Shown here in pieces: positions 1 to 12,400 of a stretch of DNA of 64,000 nt. Numbering within the stretch: position 1 is the first letter of the stretch; each line of letters begins with the position of its first letter. The stretch is from Plasmodiophora brassicae (taxonomy: Eukaryota; Endomyxa; Phytomyxea; Plasmodiophorida; Plasmodiophoridae). The notes beneath the pieces were generated by a model that was not told where the DNA came from, searched no databases, and worked only from the letters and a program-made list of their open reading frames with translations. The DNA is taken from contig JASFAU010000013.1 in NCBI GenBank assembly GCA_039704465.1, positions 868,001 through 932,000 on the forward strand, written 5' to 3'. The translations under genes were made by a program, and so were the position numbers.

Positions 1-1132
<1,132 letters not shown>

Positions 1133-1402
1133 GGCGCGCGCCATGTTAATACTCGTACAATATATAAGTAGTACACGACGAGAACGATGCAACGGCTCTG
1201 TTTCGGGTTGTCGAGCCCCCTGGTGCCCTGCTTGCTAAGGACCCCGTCTTCGTCGTCGACTTCTTCCGTGCGACTTGCAGGGCATGCGACTAGGATCCTA
1301 CATGCAACGTCGAATGGTTGGTAGCCGAGCCCACTGCACTGCTGGGACGGGCGGCTACCACCACGTCGACTCGCGCGCCCATCATCATCGGGCGCAAACA
1401 CG

Positions 1403-2515
1403 ATGGCCGACGACGACGACGACGACGAGGAGCGACCGCTGATCGCGGCCCGCGGCGAGCGCTTCGTCGTGGCCGCCAACGGCCAGGCGGTCCTCATGTG
1501 CCGCACCGTCGTCTGCTGCGTCTGGCCGTACTTCTCGTACGTCGGCGTGCCCGACGGCACTGTCGTGCAGGTCGGCGCTGCCGGCCTGGCCGCCGTCGAC
1601 GACCTCGACAGGGTCGTCGGCGTGTCCGTCGTGTCCAGCGCCCTGCCTGGCCTGCAGGGGCGGTTCGGATGCATCATGCAACGGTGCCTGCGCCCGTACG
1701 CCCGGTTCACCCGACGCCCTGCGCCCAGGTCGGCGCCGCGAACCGCCCTGACGGTGCCGGTGCACGACCCCGTCCCACCACGTGCCTGGTGGCCGGCTGC
1801 GTCGGCGACGACGTTGACGGCCGGACGCACGCCAGCTGTGGAGGCTGAACCCGGACCACCACCACCAGCACCGGCCGAGGTCCAACCGGCCCAGGCCCAG
1901 GAAGCGAGCAAGCGCAGCAGCGCGGTGAAGGAGGCGGCGGCGTGGGATGCGATGAGGGCGTTACAGGACGGGCGGTCGCGGGCGTACACGGGGAAGCAGG
2001 TCGACGATGTCGTGCGACGGTTTGCGGCCAAGCTGGGCGTGACGGTCGTGTCGACGAACGTGTTCCAGGGTGCCCGCGTCGACAAGGGCGTCGCCGTCGT
2101 CGACCTAATCGGCGGTGGCGAGGACCGGGCCGTGATCGACGTCGAGGCGCCCGACACGTACGTCGTCGACGGCAACGGCAAGATACGGAAACGGGCGAAG
2201 GAGGCGCGGCGCCTGCTGCTGAAGCGACAGGTCCAGGTGACGATCGACGACCACGGGCGCCTGGCGGCGGTGCGCCCCGGCGACCTGATGATGAAGGTCG
2301 GCATCATGACGGTCGGCATCCGGCTGCGCAGCGAAACCTTCCCGGGCCGGGTCGCCACCGACGAGCGCGGCCGACCCGTCGTCGTGGTCGGCGCCGACGG
2401 CCGCCCCGTCCGACGCGACGGCCAGTGGCTCGTCCGGCGCCACGACGAATGGATCGTCGTCTCCGTCCTCAGCAAGTCCGTCTGGATCGGCATCGACGCG
2501 CCCGCGAATGCATAA
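1403..2515 (+). CDS. Orphan protein with acidic N-terminus
   Basis: Single open frame of 370 codons with an ATG followed by a run of six Asp. I recognise no family. The N-terminal third contains a short Cys-containing hydrophobic patch (CRTVVCCVWPYFSYV). Residues around 140-190 are Pro/Ala-rich and low in complexity. The C-terminal half is denser and alternates Val/Ile with charged residues, looking beta-rich (VVVVGADGRPV, WIVVSVLSKSVWIGI). It lies 270 bp after the TTLL gene on the same strand. The large open frame on the opposite strand across this gene is a GC-rich shadow. An intron inside the low-complexity middle cannot be excluded. Function unknown. Confidence 0.55.
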   Translation: MADDDDDDEERPLIAARGERFVVAANGQAVLMCRTVVCCVWPYFSYVGVPDGTVVQVGAAGLAAVDDLDRVVGVSVVSSALPGLQGRFGCIMQRCLRPYARFTRRPAPRSAPRTALTVPVHDPVPPRAWWPAASATTLTAGRTPAVEAEPGPPPPAPAEVQPAQAQEASKRSSAVKEAAAWDAMRALQDGRSRAYTGKQVDDVVRRFAAKLGVTVVSTNVFQGARVDKGVAVVDLIGGGEDRAVIDVEAPDTYVVDGNGKIRKRAKEARRLLLKRQVQVTIDDHGRLAAVRPGDLMMKVGIMTVGIRLRSETFPGRVATDERGRPVVVVGADGRPVRRDGQWLVRRHDEWIVVSVLSKSVWIGIDAPANA

Positions 2516-2561
2516 AGCATACGCGCGACGACGACGGAAATAGCGAGGCGTGACTGCGCGT

Positions 2562-2642
2562 TGCAGCCACGCAGTCGGGAAATTTGCGGAGCTGCAGCGG
2601 CGCAGTCGGGAAACGTGCGGAGCTGCAGCCACGCAGTCGGGG
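2562..2642. repeat. Two and a half copies of a 31-bp tandem repeat upstream of a coiled-coil gene
   Basis: Units 2562..2592, 2593..2623 and partial 2624..2642. Each unit begins TGCAGC, continues CGCAGTCGGGAAA and ends GCGGAGC. Read on the minus strand it gives CTGCAGCTCC followed 10-15 bases later by GACTGCG, the same bipartite motif seen upstream of other genes in this window. It ends about 80 bp before the ATG at 2724, a promoter-proximal position. Confidence 0.8.
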
Positions 2643-2723
2643 CACCCACCCCCGGTGGTGGCGCCAGGTGGGCCTGGGCCGACATACCTACATAGCGGAT
2701 CGTTTGGCGTACCGTCAGTCGGG

Positions 2724-4471
2724 ATGGCGAGGACGACGTCGTCGCTGGGGAGGGGCGGCGCGCCGGACGCCGACCGCAACGACCTGGTGGCGCTGCGCCT
2801 GGCGCACACGGAGCTGCACGCCCGACTGGAGACGGAGCGGGCGGTGCACGCCCGGGCGGCGGCCGAGGCGGCGCACGCGTTGCGCCAGGCGGAGAACGAC
2901 CGGGACCAGGCGCGGGCGCGCGCGTCGGCGCTGGCCGCCGACCTGGACCGCAGGGACGGCCAGCTGCGCACGTCGACCGAGGCGCTCGGGGCGCTGCGCG
3001 GCGAGGTGCAGCGGTGGAAGGCGGCGCACCTGGCGGCGAAGAGGCACACGGAACAGCTCGAGGGGGCCGGCGCCGACCTGCGACGCGACCTCGACCGGGC
3101 CCTGCGCGACGTCGTCCCCAGCCTGAAGGAGACGAACCGCGAGCTGCAGGCGGCGATGAAGGCGGCGGAGGCGGGCGCCGACGAGCAGCGCGCGCTCGTC
3201 TGCACCCTGAAGGAGCAGCTGGCGACGGTGACCGGCGCCCGGAACGCGGCCGCCAGGCAGGCCCGCGACCTGCAGCAGCGCTGCGACCTGCTGGGCAACG
3301 AGGTCGCCAAACGCAAGGCGGAGGACGCGCTGAAGGAGGCCCTGGTCCAGGCGGAGAAGACGCACCTGGACGCCGACGTCCGGGCGCTGCGCGACCGGGT
3401 CGCCCAGCTGTCGCGCCGCGCCGACCAGGGCGACGCCGACGCCAAGGCGCTCGCCCAGGCGCAGGTGACGATCGGGGAGCTGCGCGAGACGCTCCAGGCC
3501 GACCGCAACAGGATCGTCGAGCTGCGCGCCCAGGTCGACGAGGCGAGGCGCGCCGCCGCCGCCGTCGGCGACCAGGCCGGCGAGCTGCGCGTCGCCGGCG
3601 ACGACGTGCGCCGCGACCGCGACCGACTCGCCGCCGCCCTGGCCGACGCCGACCGGCGCCTGCACGAGGCCCAGTCGGCGCTGGCCGCCCAGACGAGCGC
3701 GAACGACGCGCTGCAGCGCCGGGCGCGCGACGGCGAGGTGCGTGGCGCGCACGCACACACGTTGCCGGGTGCGTGACCGTGGGTGCGTCACAGGTGGGGG
3801 CCAGCACGGCGCAGGCGCGCCTGGCGGCCGTGCAGGCGGCGCTGGACCGGGCGGAGGCGCGCGTTTCCGCCCTGGAGGCGAGTCGGGCCCGCGCCGAGTC
3901 GGACGCGTCGTCGACGGTGCAAGCCCTGCAGGCCGAGGCGGGCGCCGAGCAGCGCCGCGCCGACGCCGCCGACCGGACGGCCGCGTCGGCCCGCGCCGAG
4001 GTCGCCGCCCTGAACGAGAAGCTCGCCGGCATGAGGGACCTGGTGTACGACCTGTTGTCGGTGCCGGCGCCGAGGAAGGCAGCGGCGACCGGGACGCGGA
4101 AGAAGACGACGACGACGACGACGACGAAGAAGAAGAAAACGACGGCCGGGTCGCCCGACGTCCCGGTGTCGGAGGTGCTCGACGTCCTCGACCGGGACAT
4201 CCGCCGGCTGAGGAAGGACCTGCGGGAGACAGGCCCGCAGTTCGCGGTGTGGCGGCCCGGGTCGCCGGCCCGCGTCCCCAGGCGACAGGACAGCGCGCGC
4301 AGGCAGCTGGACGCCAAGCTCGACCTGGTGCAGCGCCTGCGCACCGTCACGTGCCGGGACGCGCCGACCCCGCGCCCTGCCGGGCCCGCCGCCGCCCAGC
4401 CCGATGACGCCGCCCGCCGGTTACGAATCGTGCACGCCCTGCGCGACCTGCAATCGTCCATAAACGTCTAG
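2724..4471 (+). CDS. Long coiled-coil protein
   Basis: Exons 2724..3737 and 3794..4471, with a 56-bp phase-0 intron at 3738..3793 joining the two frames cleanly. About 564 residues. Residues 20-440 are an almost unbroken Ala/Arg/Glu/Asp/Gln-rich heptad pattern typical of a rod coiled coil. A Thr/Lys low-complexity tract follows, encoded by AAG/ACG trinucleotides (4096-4138), then a second helical segment to the C-terminus. There is no signal peptide and no recognisable head domain. Composition suggests a cytoskeletal, centrosomal or golgin-like scaffold, but no specific family can be assigned. An in-frame ATG at 2550 exists, but it lies upstream of the tandem repeat, so 2724 is preferred. Confidence 0.75.
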
Positions 4472-4893
4472 CAGCACGCGCTACCACAACGCGCCCAGCA
4501 GGGTGGTGATGACGAGCGCGGCGAACATTGTGTATTGCCGGCTGCCCGGGCATTAGACGCCTCGCACGCGCCTGGCCGCGCCGCCTCGCGTGCCGCCGTT
4601 CCCAGCGGGGACCGACGAACGGCCCGGCCGCGTAACGTCAGCTGCGTGTGGAACAACGACGCGGTGGGCGAGCGAAGGCGCGCGCGGTGCGACTGGGTCG
4701 GCGCGTCGTCACAGACGGGGAAGATATTATTCAAACGGGGCCGGGGTGCGTTAACGTTGCCCCGGGGCGGGGCGCGGGGTACCCCAGGCCCAGGGGCGAC
4801 GCAAGCAACGGGCGATGTGGCGGGCGTCGAGCGATCCGTCCCAATCACTTCGATATTGTCGTCTCAGGCCAAGGAACAACAGCGCGTTTAGAC

Positions 4894-5968
4894 ATGAACA
4901 CCAAGGTCGTCATCCTGGCCGTCGTCGTGGCCGTCGTCGCCATTGGCGAGGCGCGTCAGGAGTGCCGCGCCCTGAGCAAGGTCGCCTCCAAGAAGTGGTG
5001 CTTGGAAAACTGTACGAATGTGTCGTCGTCGTCGGTCCCCGGTACCGTTGCCTGACGATCGCCCCGGTTGCACAGGCCACAACGTCCCATCGTTCTGCCC
5101 GATCGAGCACTGCTCTGAGGGATGCGCCCCGAAGGGATGCGTCCGTCTTCCGATGAGCGAGTACCACGTCTCGGCCCCGTCGTTCTACGCTGACGAGTCG
5201 TCGTCGTCGTCGTCCGACGAGTACAACCACGGGTACTCGGGCGAAGCCAGCAACGACTACGAGCGCAGCCACGACGACTCGTACGTCAGCGAGCCTCGCT
5301 ACACCGACAGCGCGTCGTACAACCCGTACGAGAAGACGGAGTCGTCGTCGTCGTCGTCCGGCTACAGCGAGCCGTCGTACAACCCGTACGAGAAGACGGA
5401 GTCGTCGTCGTCCGACGCGTACCAGCAGACGGACTCGTACAAGCAGGAGTCGTACGTCCGCGTGCCGATCTACAAGGCCGACTCGTACCGCAACACGGAC
5501 GCGTACGCCAAGACGGACTCGTACAAGACGGACTCGAACGCCAACACGGACGCGTACGCCAAGACGGACTCGTACCGCAACTCGGACGCGTACGCCAACA
5601 CGGACGCGTACGCCAAGACGGACTCGTACGCCAACACGGACGCGTACGCCAAGACGGACTCGTACCACAACTCGAACGCGTACACGGAGTCGTCCAGCAC
5701 CGACAGCGCCCCATCGTACACGGACGCCTACGCCGAGTCGTCCAAGACGGAATCGTACAGCGCCCCATCGTCCACGGACGCCTACGCCGAGTCGTCCAAG
5801 ACGGACTCGTACAGCGCCCCAACGACGGACTCGTACAGCGCCTCGACGACGGACTCGTACAGCGCCTCGACGTCGGACTCGTACAGCGCCCCGACGACGG
5901 ACTCGTACAGCGCCCCGACGAAGACGGGCTACTACAGCGCGCCGACGTACGAGCGCCGCCACTACTGA
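4894..5968 (+). CDS. Secreted Tyr/Ser/Asp/Thr-rich repeat protein with Cys-rich head
   Basis: Exons 4894..5011 and 5076..5968 (64-bp intron, phase 1). The protein starts with a clear signal peptide (MNTKVVILAVVVAVVAIGEA). A compact Cys module follows (CRALSK, WCLENC, FCPIEHCSEGCAPKGC; eight Cys within about 45 residues). The remaining roughly 260 residues are low-complexity repeats of two types: an 11-12-residue NTDAYAKTDSY class and a DSYSAPTT/DSYSASTT class. Tyr, Ser, Asp and Thr make up most of it. There is no TM segment or obvious GPI signal. Regular Tyr spacing suggests an extracellular structural or wall protein that could be cross-linked through dityrosine, or an O-glycosylated surface coat; both are inference. 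Confidence 0.8.
5480..5935 (+). repeat. Coding tandem repeats (NTDAYAKTDSY and DSYSAPTT units)
   Basis: Degenerate in-frame repeats within the secreted protein. From 5480 to about 5690 the unit encodes N/D-T-D-A-Y-A-K-T-D-S-Y with single-codon variants. From about 5700 to 5935 it changes to S-Y-S-A-P/S-T-T-D. DNA identity between units is high and the codon register is constant, indicating expansion by replication slippage or unequal exchange under selection for the reading frame. Confidence 0.85.
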
Positions 5969-6097
5969 ACGAGGCGCTCCCCGTAGCTGGAGAGGGCAGA
6001 TAGCCCTTCAATACACTCCGATCGCGTTGTTGTGTCACACGGCGGCCTTGTGGAGCAATCGTGGAGCGTTTAGCAGCCGGACGACGACGGGGGGAGG

Positions 6098-7225
6098 TCA
6101 GTGCGGTTCGCCACCACCAGCAGCGCTGGCGTCGGCAGGCGCTGATCCGTCCTCGGCGTCGTCGTCGTCCTCGAAGCGCGCGCCGAACGCCTTGAAGATC
6201 TTGGCGATGTTGGCGTAGACATCCGAGTCGCTGACGCCGCTGACGAACTTGTGCAGGCGGCTGACGGGCGTCTCGTACTTGCCGACCTTCTGGTCCTTGT
6301 CGACGCCCTGCTCCAGCAGCCACTGCGCGCATTCCGGGTGGTGCACGCCGATGGCGCTGTTGACGAACACCCAGAGCGCGTTGCCGCCCGACGAGTCGAC
6401 GGCGCCCAGGTTCGCCCCGCGCTGCACGAACAGCTTCATCAGGTCGAGGCGCCCGTACGACACGGCGACGAGGAACGGCGTCAGGCCCTTCTTGTCCAGG
6501 GCGTCGATCTCGGCGCCGGCCTCGAGCAGCGCCTCGCAGACGGCGGCGCCCTCCTTGATCTCCCGGTGCTGCGGCACGTAGTGCAGCAGGGTCTGGCCGC
6601 GGTGCGTGATGGACGGGTCGGCGCCCGCCTTCAGCAGCGTGTAGAACGACGATATGCAGTTCATGTGCAGGGCGAAGTACAGCGCCGTGCCCTTGTCGTC
6701 GGCGGCGTTCGGGTCCACGCCGTGGTCGATCAGCGCCTTGATCAGGTCGGCGTCCTCGTTGTTGATCGCCTTCTGCAGCGGCGAGAAGTGCCCGTCGCCC
6801 TTGTGCACGTCGACGCCCTTGTCCAGCAGCGTCTTCCAGATCTCCGGGTTCGTCGTGCTCCGCGTCCTGCAGGCCGAGACGAGCGTCGGCATGCCGTCCT
6901 TGGCGGGCGTGTTGACATCGGCGCCCAGCTGGAGCGCCAGCTTCAGGATGTTGGGCTTACCGGACAGGGCGGAGGCGAACAGGACGGCGGGCGTGTACTC
7001 GGACGCCAGCTCCGGGTTGCCGTCCAGGATCTGCTGGACCTTGTGCGCCCGGTCCAGCAGGATGGCCGTGCCGATCTCCTCGCGCGGGTCCCGCACCGCC
7101 AGCTGCTTCTGCACCTCCAGCAGCTGCTTCATGCGCCGGTCCAGCTCGTCCATCGTGAACGTCTCGCTGGGGCCGGCCGCCCCGCCCCGACCCTCCACGA
7201 CGCTGTCGTCCATCGCGACCCGCAC
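6098..7225 (-). CDS. Ankyrin-repeat protein
   Basis: Intronless 375-residue frame starting MRVAMDDSVVEG. After an N-terminal helical region (LDRRMKQLLEVQKQL) there are about seven ankyrin repeats, recognisable by motifs such as LALQLGADVNTPAKDG, ALIDHGVDPNAADDKG, TLLKAGADPSITHRG, ALLEAGAEIDALDKKG and LFVQRGANLGAVDSSG. The C-terminus is acidic (FEDDDDAEDG). There is no signal peptide or membrane segment, so it is probably a cytosolic interaction scaffold. It is transcribed divergently from the aminotransferase at 7520, with about 295 bp between the starts. Partner and pathway cannot be told from sequence. Confidence 0.9.
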   Translation of the reverse strand: MRVAMDDSVVEGRGGAAGPSETFTMDELDRRMKQLLEVQKQLAVRDPREEIGTAILLDRAHKVQQILDGNPELASEYTPAVLFASALSGKPNILKLALQLGADVNTPAKDGMPTLVSACRTRSTTNPEIWKTLLDKGVDVHKGDGHFSPLQKAINNEDADLIKALIDHGVDPNAADDKGTALYFALHMNCISSFYTLLKAGADPSITHRGQTLLHYVPQHREIKEGAAVCEALLEAGAEIDALDKKGLTPFLVAVSYGRLDLMKLFVQRGANLGAVDSSGGNALWVFVNSAIGVHHPECAQWLLEQGVDKDQKVGKYETPVSRLHKFVSGVSDSDVYANIAKIFKAFGARFEDDDDAEDGSAPADASAAGGGEPH

Positions 7226-7519
7226 CCAACCTCAATGACCAATGGCCTTTTTTGCGACGCGCGCCCGACGGGAACTTTCTCGGCCCGTCGATTATGCTGC
7301 TCCAATAAACGCGGCCAGTTCCGAGTCGCGCCCGTTGCGCGTCTTTTTATTCGCGGAAGGCCAAACCGTGACGTTCCCGACACGCCAGATTTGTCGACGA
7401 ACGTTCTGCTGTGGGGTCGTTTCGGTGGCGTTTTGCACAGGAGCGCCCGCCGCTGTTGGTCACAGCCGTGCGCCCTGCCGAGTCGCATACAACCCCGGGA
7501 AGGTACAGCGGGCGCCACG

Positions 7520-8999
7520 ATGGTGCTGACGCTGCCGCCGCCGGAGGCGATGCCCGGGAACCCGTACAGGGCGGTGCAGGACATGGTGGACGGGTCGCTG
7601 GCGTATGCGTCGCCGGCGGCGGTGCCGGTGGCGTTGCCGCCGGGCGGCGTCCAGTTCGGCGCCGAGGCGAAGCGCGCGCTGTTCGCCATCGACGCCGACG
7701 TCACGTTCCTGAACCACGGGAGCTACGGCGCCTGCCCCCGGCCGATCCTCGACGTGCAGCGCGCCTACCAGGACATGATGGAGAAGCAGCCGGTCGCGTT
7801 CTTCCACGACGTTGGCCCGCGCATCGTCGACGTGGTGCGCCGCGTCGCCGCGTACGTCAACGCGGACGCCCCCGGGCAGATTGCGCTGACGAGCAATGCG
7901 ACCTCGGCGACCGCCTGCGTCCTCCGGTCGCTGCCGTTCAACGCGTCCAGCGTCATCGTGTCGCTGGACCTCGGGTACAACGCCGTCAGGAACGCGATCA
8001 GCGAGATCGTCGATCGCACCGGCGCCCGACACCACGTCGCGGCCACCAGGGCGCCGTACACGTCGCAGGCGATCGCTGCCGCTGTCGAACAGGCGATCGC
8101 GTCGTACGACCGTGTGGACCTGGTCGTCGTCGATCACATCACGAGCGCGACCGCTCTCGTGCTGCCTGTTCACGTATAGAGCGACCGCCGGGAACGCACC
8201 ATCGCCTCTGACTAGCGCGCCCCCTCTCGTTTCCGCAGGAGATTGTCGCCCTGTGCCATGAGCGGGGCGTCCAGGTGCTGGTCGACGGGGCGCACGCCGT
8301 CGGGCAGGTCCCGATCGACCTGAAGGCGATGCGGCCGGATTTCTACGTGTCGAACTTCCACAAGTGGATGATGGCGCCCAAGTCGGTCTCGTTCCTGTTC
8401 GTACGCGACGCGGCGGTGCGCTCGAAGGTGGGCGGGGGGCTCGTCATGCTGCCCGTCCACGGCAGGTTGGCCGATTGAAACGCGGACAGATGCGCCCAAC
8501 AGCGGTTAGCCATGGGCACCGGCAGGGGTTCCTGGCCGAGTTCTCCTGGACCGGCACGATGGATTTCAGCGCCTGGCTGGCGGTGCCGGCGTGCATCGAG
8601 TTCCACGACCGCATGGGCGGGCGGGCGCTCATGCAGCGCAACCACGACGTGTGCGTGAAGGCGGCCGGGACGCTGGCCGACAGGTGGAACACGACGTTGA
8701 TCACGGACGATGACGCCTGCCGGGCGGGATCGATGTGCGTCGTCGAGCTGCCTCATGGGCTGTTCCCATTCAGGGTCGGCGGCGACCTGCAACCCGGGCT
8801 GCTGCAGTCGGCCCTGGTGGTTCTGCACCGGGTCCTGCTCGACGAGTACCACATCGAGTGCATGCCGGTCGTGATCGAGTGCCGACGGCCCGGCATTCGT
8901 ATCAGCGTTCAGATGTACAACGACGAGGCCGACTTTGAGCGACTGGGCGCCGCCATCCTCGACATCGTGAAGCGGCCGGTGATGACAGACCACCAATAG
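7520..8999 (+). CDS. Class V PLP-dependent aminotransferase / isopenicillin-N-epimerase-like enzyme
   Basis: Exons 7520..8173, 8239..8465 and 8510..8999; introns of 65 and 44 bp with matching phases. Fold-type I PLP enzyme of the class V (NifS/CsdA) superfamily. LNHGSYGACP near residue 58 is the substrate-side signature. VDGAHAVGQVPIDL supplies the cofactor Asp and the following His. The Schiff-base lysine sits in VSNFHKWMMAPK. The spliced third exon gives HGHRQGFLAEFSWTGTMD, matching the SHxxxxGFxxxFxWTGTxD stretch of isopenicillin-N-epimerase-like members, which supports both introns. No targeting signal is evident. The substrate is unknown; such eukaryotic proteins are often cysteine desulfhydrase or epimerase-like. 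Confidence 0.9.
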
Positions 9000-9104
9000 A
9001 GAACGCAGCGTAATGTGGACTGGCATCCGTCCGGGCTCGGTGGGATGATACCCCCCGCCCTCTGCAGCAACGAACAAATAAACGGATCAGTGTAATGGTA
9101 AAAC

Positions 9105-9404
9105 ATGAGGTGTTGCCTGTCCCGCCTATACGGTCTGGCGGTGGGCAGTCCTCAAACGGTACCATCACTCAGGTGCGGATCGTTTACGAGAGCTGGCGCC
9201 ACTGTAACACGAACGATCCTCGCCTTCAGCATCGTCGTCGTCATCATCTCCGCTGTCTTGATAGAAACGCTGCATGAACTTATCGTCGTCCTCGTCACCA
9301 GCGGCGTCGTCAATGAGTACCTAGAGGACATGGCCAGACGAATCATGCGGCCGGCAACGCGGAGGAAACGTCACGCAGATCCCACCTCGTCGCATTCGGA
9401 ATGA
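9105..9404 (+). CDS. Possible small membrane protein (weak)
   Basis: Open frame of up to 99 codons from an ATG at 9105. It contains one strongly hydrophobic stretch (ILAFSIVVVIISAVLI, then LIVVLVTSGVV) followed by an Arg/Lys-rich tail. It begins about 105 bp after the aminotransferase stop. Its end overlaps the 3' end of the FANCI-like gene on the other strand by about 30 bp. No family is recognised. It could be a genuine short TM protein, an exon with missed splicing, or chance. Confidence 0.25.
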   Translation: MRCCLSRLYGLAVGSPQTVPSLRCGSFTRAGATVTRTILAFSIVVVIISAVLIETLHELIVVLVTSGVVNEYLEDMARRIMRPATRRKRHADPTSSHSE

Positions 9405-12400
9405 CCAAGGTCGACACCGTTTGTTTCGGCATCATCTGATTGTTCCCCATCCACCTGCGGTCGTATCTCAGCGGGCGGTACCGATGCAGTGACAATTGCC
9501 AAACGCACGTCCTGACGAAGCGATCGCATGAACGCATCGATGACAGCGTCTGCGTCGAACTCCCCGACTTCGAAGGACAGACGCTCAACGGTTGCAGCCG
9601 TGTGGGCCTCAGACTCTTCCAAGCGGCGGTATAGAGTAGGCAAAGCTCGCACCGGCCTCACACGTCCTGTGGCGGTTGTCAGTCGGAACCTATCCAAACG
9701 GCGTCCAACGATCGAACCCTTTTTCCTTGACTGGGAGGTGCGCATCGACACTGCTATACGGCGAATAGCGTCGTTAATCGCGACCGATGCAGCCAGGACG
9801 GGGGCTAAGCTGGATTTTGGAATGCTCGAACGGGTGCTCGAACAAACATCAACACAGTGGTCAATCAGACTTGGCAGAACAGACAGAGTGCGGTTCAAGG
9901 CAGCGACAGTGACAGCTGAGGCGCAGGTCGATATGATGCGACAAACGACAGCGAGAGCCTCGAGCGTCTCGCAGAGGTCCCCTCGACTACGACGACGATG
10001 ATCCGCCCGGAACGTTGCCGCAAGGGAAATTCTCTGAGCCAACGTGGCAAATCAGCAGTGTCAGATCGTTCGCGTCCCGTATTCCTCACCAAAGCAAACT
10101 CGGTCAGCGCTGGTAGTGTCGTCTGGGTAATCGAGGGAATACTGCGATGGCAACGAACGCTCGCATCAGCAGCAAGATTACTGAGACCGTCGACGAGTTC
10201 TATCAGCGACGGAAAGATCGCTCGTGAGGGCGCTAAGGCTAACGCAGCCCAGTATAGATGCATGAAAGATGCGGCATCGGGTGGAACGCGTTTCGAAACA
10301 ACCTGGCTCAGAATGGCTTCACGCGACGCCCTGAACAGTGAAGTGCAGGTCGCAGGAGACAGAAAGCATGATTTGGCACATTCCGATACTTTGATTGGCC
10401 TTAGTACGTCGAGATGAGAGGCTCCTGCGTCCATGCATTGAAAGACTTTGCGCATAGCTGTCTGCACAGAATCCCATCATAAAGGAGATTGGATACACTT
10501 TCAAGGTACGAAGCTTACTTCTAAACAGAGCTTGCCAACTGCTCGAGATTGTTGGCGGCCAGCTGTCAATCGATGAATGACATTCATGGCCAGTAGCGCA
10601 CATGTGGACTCGCCACCTACCTTGTCTCGTCAGCGAGGTCGACAACACGGATTACACCCCTGAACTTACAAGATTCGAACAATGACAGATACGATTCGTA
10701 GAGCGACGAGAGTCGCTGCGGATCGATATTGTCTGAATGCACCGTAATGCCAACAATATGAAGAGCAAGGGCAAGTGGCCTGCAGTCGTCAGAACGGGGT
10801 GTTTCGTGCCAACCAAGTAGTGCAGACGTCAGCCATGACATCATATCGGCATCCAGTACCGGCTGACATGCTGGGGAGCGGCTCGACCGCATGGCGGGAC
10901 AGAAGACGACATCAAGCCGATCGATGAACATAGATAGCACAGACACCTTGGCAGGTTCTAACTGAAACATTTAGATGCACGATCCCGCCAAAGTGTCTCA
11001 CGTTACCTTTGGACTCTAGACCGCGCGAAAGACGACGAAGTAGAACGACAAGATGGTGAGGTGAAAGGCCATTGGAAGACGATTTCAGTGACCGCAAGAC
11101 GCAATCAAGAGGAAGGGGAAGAGCCCTGGTGGTGACAGGGGAACTGATATCTCCAGTTGCCTCCAGCAAATCTATGCACCGTTTCACGACACTACAGACA
11201 CGATCAGACGTTGCACCCACGTGTAGAGCAAGAACACGTACACACCATTGAAACAGAGCATCATCATTAAGTTCAATTCCGGCGACATGACTGCATAGGA
11301 TGAACAGAGCAAGCACACTTTGGCAGGGAGACAGGTCGCCATCAAAAGCCTCAATGAGATCATGCAAAGATTGACTGGGAAACGGAACCGCGCAGCGGTG
11401 TGCAACAACGGACGTACTATGCCATAGCAAAATGGCATTCAGCAGGTCGTCGTCTTGCAGGTCACCCAATTTGCCGTCAATAAATAGCGGCTGTACCTGT
11501 GGGAGGAGGTGCACAGAGAGAATGTGCTGTGCTTCATCGAGCGACAGTGTCCGAGCGACGTTATACAAAAGGTCAAGGAACCACCTGCGGCCAGAGCATC
11601 GTAAGTAACCGCGGTAAGCATGAGCAGAGTAACCAAACTGACACGGATGACGACTGTGAGTTCCGTTCCGCATCGATACGCAGCACCCTGTGCAGGACAG
11701 GTTAATCGACACGTTTTCTCCGAGTACGCAGAACTCCAATGTACCAAATCATCAGGTCATCGCGGTCGGCAGTCGGCAAATCGGCCGAAGCAAGCAGATG
11801 ACTTGCAAGGACGAGGCCGGTGCGAACATGGACGTCAATCCCAGAAAAAATCGTCTTCTGGCAGAAGAGTATGCAGGATGTAACGAGCGAAGGATTAGTC
11901 GCGATGGTCAGGGCAACCGTTTCCGCGAGATCATGCAGGACCGCAGGCAGCAGGTGTTCTGAATGATGTAGTGCGTCGAGAAGGTGTTGCGAAAACGGAT
12001 GCAACAGAAACGCGTCGCTTTCGGCCAGCAGCAGCAGACTATGGGCGGCGGCGCACGAAGCAACCTGTGACGATGACGTTGACACGGAAGACAGCAGTAG
12101 CCTTAACGCATCATCGCGCACCGTCGTCATGTGGACGATGATTGCTTTCAGCAATGTACAGGCACCCTCTGCCTTGTCTGTGGTGACAGGTGGAGAATGC
12201 AGAAGCAGACGCGAAAGCGTCAACAGACAGGACCCATAAGATTCACACGTCTGGGAGCAGGTATCAAGCAAATGCAGAATCCCGTCCATCGACTTCATGT
12301 TTGTCGCTGACAGCGAAGCACGCAGAGCATCGAATGCAGCCTGACGGGACTGGCGATGCCCCAGCAGCGCGATAATGGTCAGCAGGTCAAGCGGCGACGG

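Noticed and set aside
5286..6332. Minus-strand frame of about 350 codons across the Tyr/Ser/Asp repeats, rich in SPSWRTRPCWRT repeats
   Set aside because: It is the mirror of the plus-strand tandem repeat; repeats keep all frames open. The plus strand has the signal peptide and Cys module.
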